Shown: one piece after another, positions 22,327 through 26,370 of the stretch
Layout of the letters: every line of letters begins with the position of its first letter
How positions within the stretch are numbered: position 1 is the stretch's first letter
IMG/VR virus record: IMGVR_UViG_3300033143_003611
Coordinates: 1-26,370 of that record
DNA length: 26,370 bases
DNA from: a virus
Strand: one strand, 5' to 3'
Translations under genes and position numbers: made by a program
Notes under the pieces: generated by a model
What the model was told of the DNA's origin: nothing
Seen by the model: the letters and a program-made list of their open reading frames with translations, nothing else
The model's database searches: none

Positions 22327-23456
22327 TATACTTCTCCTTTGTTAATTGTCTTGAGAGTCTTTCTCAATATTGCTCCAATTTCTTTCAGCCCATCATCACC
22401 ATCGCGGTGGCCATCTGAGCTAACATCACGCAAGCCAGAAGACTTTAATGCTGAAACCATAGCCTTTGCTTTCTTCCCACTCAAGCAAATGCCATCCTTA
22501 AATATATTCTCTAAATCCTTTTCACCAAAGGCAGAAAAATCATCAACTCTAAAAGCAGACTTATCATTAAACGGACTTTCCAAGTCCATCTTCTCGTAAT
22601 ATTTTTCAATATTACGGATAATACTAGGGCGATCCTGTTCAGGTAAATCAATGCTGAAACGACCCCCTCTCATAGCCCCTGCAGCTGCGAATATAGCTTT
22701 TGGCACTACCGTCAGCACACCATCTATAACATCCGCTATGGGGAGCTTATAGCTCTCAAACTTCTCTGGGGCTATATTGTAATACCACAGGAATGCTTGT
22801 CTGTACCTGCGTTGAATAGCTCCACCCTCAAGGCCATCATCCTCTGCCCCTGTGAGCTCACGAATACGACCAATTGCACCTTCAGGGTTCCATGCTTTGT
22901 CTCTGTCAGCAATAGGCATGTTTGTGAATGGCACAACCTTCTTGGTTGCAATATGCTTTGGATAATCTGCATCAGTCAATGCATCATGATCAGACCCAAT
23001 TCCAACAAGAGAAATTTCTCTCAAAACTGCTTTTGTTAGGTTGTTTGGGTTTTCAGCATCCTCAAACAACCAATTGCCACCGATACTTAATGCTCTTCCA
23101 AAGCCCTTCTGCCATGCTGAAACAGCATCCTTAACTTCATTATTATAGATATCAGGCAAGTCACGAAAGAGGAGCTTAAACCATAAGCCCTTTTCATCTT
23201 CTTTCAACTCTACAAAATTACCAGCAATGTTAGAAGCAGAAGCCCAATGGTCAACAAAACAGACAGGGTTCTTGAGCATAAAATCCAAGATATATACAGG
23301 CTGATCATTAAAATTAGTAGGGATATCTCCATGTGAGTCTGAGTGACCTTTTGTATTTGCATATCCAGTAAGGTATATTTTACCATCTTCTTCGGTGACT
23401 TTTCTTTCAGTCACTTCAAAAAGTTTCGTATCAAGTGTTGTTTTCTTTTTCTTCAT
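22326..23456 (-). CDS. Prohead protease (S78 type) with C-terminal extension
   Basis: Start chosen at ATG 23456 (MKKKKTTLDTK) preceded by GAGAAAG; a longer frame to 23495 lacks an SD. Residues about 1-160 contain the HK97 prohead protease motifs: GYANTKGHSDSHGD, VDH70W with the catalytic His and RALS124IGG with the catalytic Ser, then LREISLVGIGSD. Residues about 200-376 form a second part (RRYRQAFLWYYNIAPEKFESYKLPIADVIDGV, IFAAAGAMRGGRFSIDL) known as a C-terminal partner of phage proteases. It matures the capsid by cutting the delta domain. The C-terminal part may also act as scaffold. Confidence 0.9.
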   Translation of the reverse strand: MKKKKTTLDTKLFEVTERKVTEEDGKIYLTGYANTKGHSDSHGDIPTNFNDQPVYILDFMLKNPVCFVDHWASASNIAGNFVELKEDEKGLWFKLLFRDLPDIYNNEVKDAVSAWQKGFGRALSIGGNWLFEDAENPNNLTKAVLREISLVGIGSDHDALTDADYPKHIATKKVVPFTNMPIADRDKAWNPEGAIGRIRELTGAEDDGLEGGAIQRRYRQAFLWYYNIAPEKFESYKLPIADVIDGVLTVVPKAIFAAAGAMRGGRFSIDLPEQDRPSIIRNIEKYYEKMDLESPFNDKSAFRVDDFSAFGEKDLENIFKDGICLSGKKAKAMVSALKSSGLRDVSSDGHRDGDDGLKEIGAILRKTLKTINKGEV

Positions 23457-23491
23457 AGTCTTTCTCACACGGAGTAAATGGATGAGCATCG

Positions 23492-24304
23492 TCAATTGGC
23501 TGTATTGCCTATACTTGCACCTAGAGATACATCACCAGGATGCATTAAGCTTTGTCCACCCACTATGAATGGCTCTGTTATCTTTACTACTTGAAAATCA
23601 GCTGCTCTGTGATTGAAAGGCTTTGTTCTGACAATGCTATCACCCACAGTCCTCCACTTCTTTGTTGTGCTTGTTCTTACAAAAGAAACAGGCTGTATAA
23701 TAGAAGGAGTTAAGCCTGATAAAAGCTCTGCCTCTATCAACTTAGTTGCCTCAGCTGAACTCTGGGTCTCAAAAGAAATAATTGTCCCAACTCTTCCTGA
23801 GAATTTTCTTTTTAAGATCACAGCAGCAGTCAAAGCAATATCTCTATCACTAAATTCATCACCTTCATCAAGGAGATTTTGTCTTGCCTCATCTACAGCA
23901 TCTTCAATATTTCTCTGGTTGGTATTTGTTATAATCTCAGCTGATTCTGCACTATGCTCTTCCAACCATTTAAGAAGGGCAAATGCAAACAAGATTGAAT
24001 CATCAGATCCTTCTTCAATCTCATCAACCTTAACACCAATACCAAAGAAAGACTTGTTAGCAAACTTGCTTACACTTCCAGCAAATTGACCTTGAACTCT
24101 ATTGTATTGCTTCTGAAGCAACCCTACCCATTCACCTTCAAAAGATGAGGCATCTGTTATTCTTCCTGTTGCTGAAAACCTTACTGTAAAATCTTTCACC
24201 ATTCTTCTGAATAAGCTAACAACTTCTGGCCTGAAAGTCTTTTCAAGCTTCAGCTTATTCCTAAGATCAGTATTGACCTGTATGTTCTCAGAAGCAACAG
24301 TCAT
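23492..24304 (-). CDS. Phage head morphogenesis protein (Mu F-like / SPP1 gp7-like)
   Basis: This is a 270-residue protein directly after the portal gene. The helical N-terminal part is followed by a conserved C-terminal block, KKWRTVGDSIVRTKPFNHRAADFQVVKITEPFIVGGQSLMHPGD, the hallmark of the Mu F-like/SPP1 gp7 domain. The usual C-terminal NCRC motif appears as NTAN, so the metal-like cysteines are missing. Members act in capsid assembly or DNA ejection. ATG 24304 shares a base with the portal stop. Confidence 0.85.
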   Translation of the reverse strand: MTVASENIQVNTDLRNKLKLEKTFRPEVVSLFRRMVKDFTVRFSATGRITDASSFEGEWVGLLQKQYNRVQGQFAGSVSKFANKSFFGIGVKVDEIEEGSDDSILFAFALLKWLEEHSAESAEIITNTNQRNIEDAVDEARQNLLDEGDEFSDRDIALTAAVILKRKFSGRVGTIISFETQSSAEATKLIEAELLSGLTPSIIQPVSFVRTSTTKKWRTVGDSIVRTKPFNHRAADFQVVKITEPFIVGGQSLMHPGDVSLGASIGNTAN

Positions 24305-25605
24305 TATAGCTCATCAACCTCAGGCTCATCTCCAAATACATCTTCACCAAGTGGAATCAAATTTGCCGCTTGGTAAATGGTATCTCCACCATCAACAGGG
24401 TCACGTCCAATCCCTGCTCTCAATTCATTTGTGGTCTCAATATTCATCTTACTCTGTTCTGCTAACTGTGCAAGCATTCGAGTCTTCAAGGCAGGGATGC
24501 TCAATGGATCATAGGAGATTTTCCAATCATCCATAGACACCCCATAGCGAGGAAGCAAGAACTTAGACAGCCCAGCAAAAATAATATCTGCTAATGGCAG
24601 GACAGCTTGGTCATAAAGTAGGCCAATGGCTGTATTAAAGTTGTTAAATGTAGAGGCATCATTTGAAATCAAAGGGAGTGGGATTTTATACCTGAGATAA
24701 ATTGCCTGAGTAGCAATGTTATCTAAAGTTGAATAATCCATATCCTTGTTTGACTTTCCTACCTCTTCAATATTAACATCAGCAGCAGATATTACAGCTA
24801 CCCTTCCAGCATTAGTTTCACCAGAAAGATCTTCATTGATTCTTTGCTTGCGCTCCTGATGCTCATCATCATCTATGCCACTCTCATCTTTAAAGGATAC
24901 AATGAGAGATAATCTACCACCATTTTCAATCAACTTTAAGTTGTGATTGAGCCCTTTGATCTTCTGGCTAATCTCAAGAGCAATAGCTTGGATAAGAGAA
25001 TCACCATTCACATTTGCCTCTGAGGAAGAGAAGCCCATAATGTGATAAATTTCTTTCAAGGCTCCATCCAAGAATCTTGTGCTGCCTCTTTTTTCAATCC
25101 TCTTGTATCTCCCTCTACCAGCCCCAGCATTAACATCATAGGTTGCTGGAAATAAGTCTCTAATATCTGTTGTTGTATTAACAACTTGAGGCTTAACAGA
25201 AAACAACTCAAGAGGAGGGCGGTTGACACTTCCTAATCCAGATATGTGAGAATCAGCTGTCAGCAAATAATGCCTGCTCAGGTCTCCTGCTAATTGACTC
25301 CATGATTGAAAGCCATTTGGTTGCTTTAACAGCTTTATTACTTCTTCATCTTTGAAAATCTTCCCATCTTTATTAACAAGTACAGGTTGAATTTGCTCAA
25401 AAGTACTAGCAATCATATCAACAGCAGTAGCAAGTGATGAGTTCTTCCTGTATAATCTCATTGCCTTATAGGAAGATATCCCTCCACCCCTTAAAGCAGC
25501 ATCAAGCATTGACCCAGAAGAGATAGGAATGATTACAGAAGAGCCAGACTTTTTGCCCACAGTCTCTTCTTCCTTATTTTTAGAAAATCTAAACCAGTTT
25601 AGCAT
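24304..25605 (-). CDS. Portal protein (HK97 family)
   Basis: This is a 433-residue protein with HK97-type portal features: N-terminal NSSLATAVDMIASTFEQIQPVL (about 55-76), VIKLLKQPNGFQSWSQLAGDLSRHYLLTADSHI (about 89-121), EIYHIMGFSSSEANVNGDS, a long clip/stem helix, and YLRYKIPLPLISNDASTFNN followed by YDQAVLPLADIIFAGL. It forms the dodecameric DNA channel at the capsid vertex. Length is usual for the family. The upstream gene stops 2 nt before its start, with only a weak SD. Confidence 0.92.
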   Translation of the reverse strand: MLNWFRFSKNKEEETVGKKSGSSVIIPISSGSMLDAALRGGGISSYKAMRLYRKNSSLATAVDMIASTFEQIQPVLVNKDGKIFKDEEVIKLLKQPNGFQSWSQLAGDLSRHYLLTADSHISGLGSVNRPPLELFSVKPQVVNTTTDIRDLFPATYDVNAGAGRGRYKRIEKRGSTRFLDGALKEIYHIMGFSSSEANVNGDSLIQAIALEISQKIKGLNHNLKLIENGGRLSLIVSFKDESGIDDDEHQERKQRINEDLSGETNAGRVAVISAADVNIEEVGKSNKDMDYSTLDNIATQAIYLRYKIPLPLISNDASTFNNFNTAIGLLYDQAVLPLADIIFAGLSKFLLPRYGVSMDDWKISYDPLSIPALKTRMLAQLAEQSKMNIETTNELRAGIGRDPVDGGDTIYQAANLIPLGEDVFGDEPEVDEL

Positions 25606-25607
25606 AA

Positions 25608-26370
25608 TTAACCATTCACCACAGGAGGGATATAAACATACTGCATCCCAAAAATAATAGTTCTGACACTATCAGACAAATCATCATTATAATACAACTC
25701 ATATTTTCCACCTTTAGGTAAAAATGGAGGTCTGTGTGTAAGGTCAATTACACCACTTGCCCCTGGCTGAATACCACGATTTATGATAACATCTGTGAAA
25801 TCCATATTCTTATCTTCAATAAAGGCATGGAAAAGGGCATCAATCCCTGGTTGTGCATCAGCACGCGCTGTACTTTGTGTTAACCACACATCGCCCGTTG
25901 AGAAAAATGCAAACATCAAGTTGCTGAACTCACCTATCTCATCAATTGCTGTCGATGTGTCTGGTATCGTGAATGCATAACCACTTTCATAATAATCAAT
26001 CCCAAAACTTGTATCAGGCCCGTACACAGCCACCTCTGTGTCAATATACTCTATGGTGACAATATAGTAATTCCCAACATTTAGTAATACGTTTGCAGGG
26101 TCTTCTGGGGCATCGCCTATTTCTAAATTGTCGAGGAAATATAACCTTTTCCCACCAATTAAACTAAGAACTGTTCCAGCAGTCCCAACCTGCACACCAT
26201 CGTCAACTGTAGTCACACCAGAGATAGGCTTATCCACTCCCATATCATACATTCTGAAAAGGACAGACCCTGGTACAGGTGTGTAAATTATATTATCCAC
26301 AAACCCAACTTTGTCATTGCCATCTTGGTCTTCTGTTCTAAAGCCTATACCAACGATGTCTGTAATGACA
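25608..26370 (-). CDS. Unrecognised protein upstream of the portal gene (N-terminus outside window)
   Basis: The frame is open to the right edge: codons upstream of the GTG at 26300 read GFRTEDQDGNDKVGF and continue to 26369, so the true start lies beyond the window and GTG 26300 is internal. At least 253 residues are visible. The sequence is beta-rich (SVLFRMYDMGV, GTVLSLIGGKRLYFL, YYIVTIEYIDTEVAVYG, VIINRGIQPGASGVIDLTH, KYELYYNDDLSDSVRTIIFG) with no signal peptide, membrane helix or catalytic motif I can name. The place before a portal gene is usually the large terminase, which this is not. A virion-associated beta protein is the most likely guess; I do not recognise a family. Confidence 0.7.
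   Translation of the reverse strand, partial: VITDIVGIGFRTEDQDGNDKVGFVDNIIYTPVPGSVLFRMYDMGVDKPISGVTTVDDGVQVGTAGTVLSLIGGKRLYFLDNLEIGDAPEDPANVLLNVGNYYIVTIEYIDTEVAVYGPDTSFGIDYYESGYAFTIPDTSTAIDEIGEFSNLMFAFFSTGDVWLTQSTARADAQPGIDALFHAFIEDKNMDFTDVIINRGIQPGASGVIDLTHRPPFLPKGGKYELYYNDDLSDSVRTIIFGMQYVYIPPVVNG

Noticed and set aside
23613-24089. 158-codon + strand open frame opposite the head morphogenesis gene
   Set aside because: It is a shadow of the Mu F-like gene; serine/leucine-rich with no motif.
1-26370. CRISPR array, tRNA genes, insertion sequences or attachment repeats
   Set aside because: I saw no regularly spaced direct repeats, cloverleaf sequence, transposase-like product or long direct repeat; intergenic gaps are all short.

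Overview
The window is a piece of a tailed bacteriophage (or prophage) genome with a contractile tail, so a myovirus morphotype. It is AT-rich, tightly packed with genes and has strong Shine-Dalgarno sites, which suggests a bacterial host, probably Gram-negative because of the Mu-like tail and a lipobox protein. I cannot name the host. No tRNA, rRNA, CRISPR array, insertion sequence or attachment site is visible.

Layout. Positions 1-1267 (+ strand) hold the end of a DNA-metabolism operon: the C-terminal part of an ATP-dependent DNA ligase, a TrfB/KorA-like helix-turn-helix protein, a RuvC-like resolvase and a 26-residue zinc-ribbon microprotein. A strong hairpin at 1273-1298 separates it from everything else, which is on the - strand and is transcribed from the right edge leftwards. 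In transcription order the right-hand operon holds: an unrecognised protein running off the right edge, portal, Mu F-like head protein, prohead protease with a C-terminal extension, HK97-type major capsid protein, a probable decoration protein, head-tail connector genes, a tail-terminator-like gene, DUF2635, sheath, tube, the G/GT tail chaperones, tape measure, the Mu-type baseplate set (N, P/gp44, gp45, gp46, gp47, gp48), tail-fibre genes, two small unknown proteins, and a lysis-like block (M15-type peptidase, holin-like protein, DUF5675, DUF1353, small lipoprotein). The head is HK97-like and the tail is Mu-like. Three intra-operon hairpin terminators lie directly after the capsid, decoration and tube genes, which fits stepped-down expression after the high-copy structural proteins.

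The most unusual feature is at 3146-3193. The 113-residue gene at 3525-3184 ends with the in-frame heptamer G GGA AAG directly before its TAA stop, then a 6-nt spacer, then a perfect 10-bp GC-rich hairpin. The -1 frame continues without a stop into a peptidoglycan-peptidase-like ORF that has no normal start codon covering its conserved N-terminal part. This has the form of a programmed -1 frameshift that would append an M15-type peptidase to a small virion or lysis protein. A second -1 site (T TTT TTC at 14711-14705, with a hairpin) is the expected tail-chaperone G/GT frameshift.

Two further genes look interrupted. The gp48/tail-fibre fusion is cut by one in-frame TAA (6272-6274). The tape-measure protein has about 40 coding-looking residues upstream of its first ATG with no standard start; one extra T in a T4 run would restore an ATG start.
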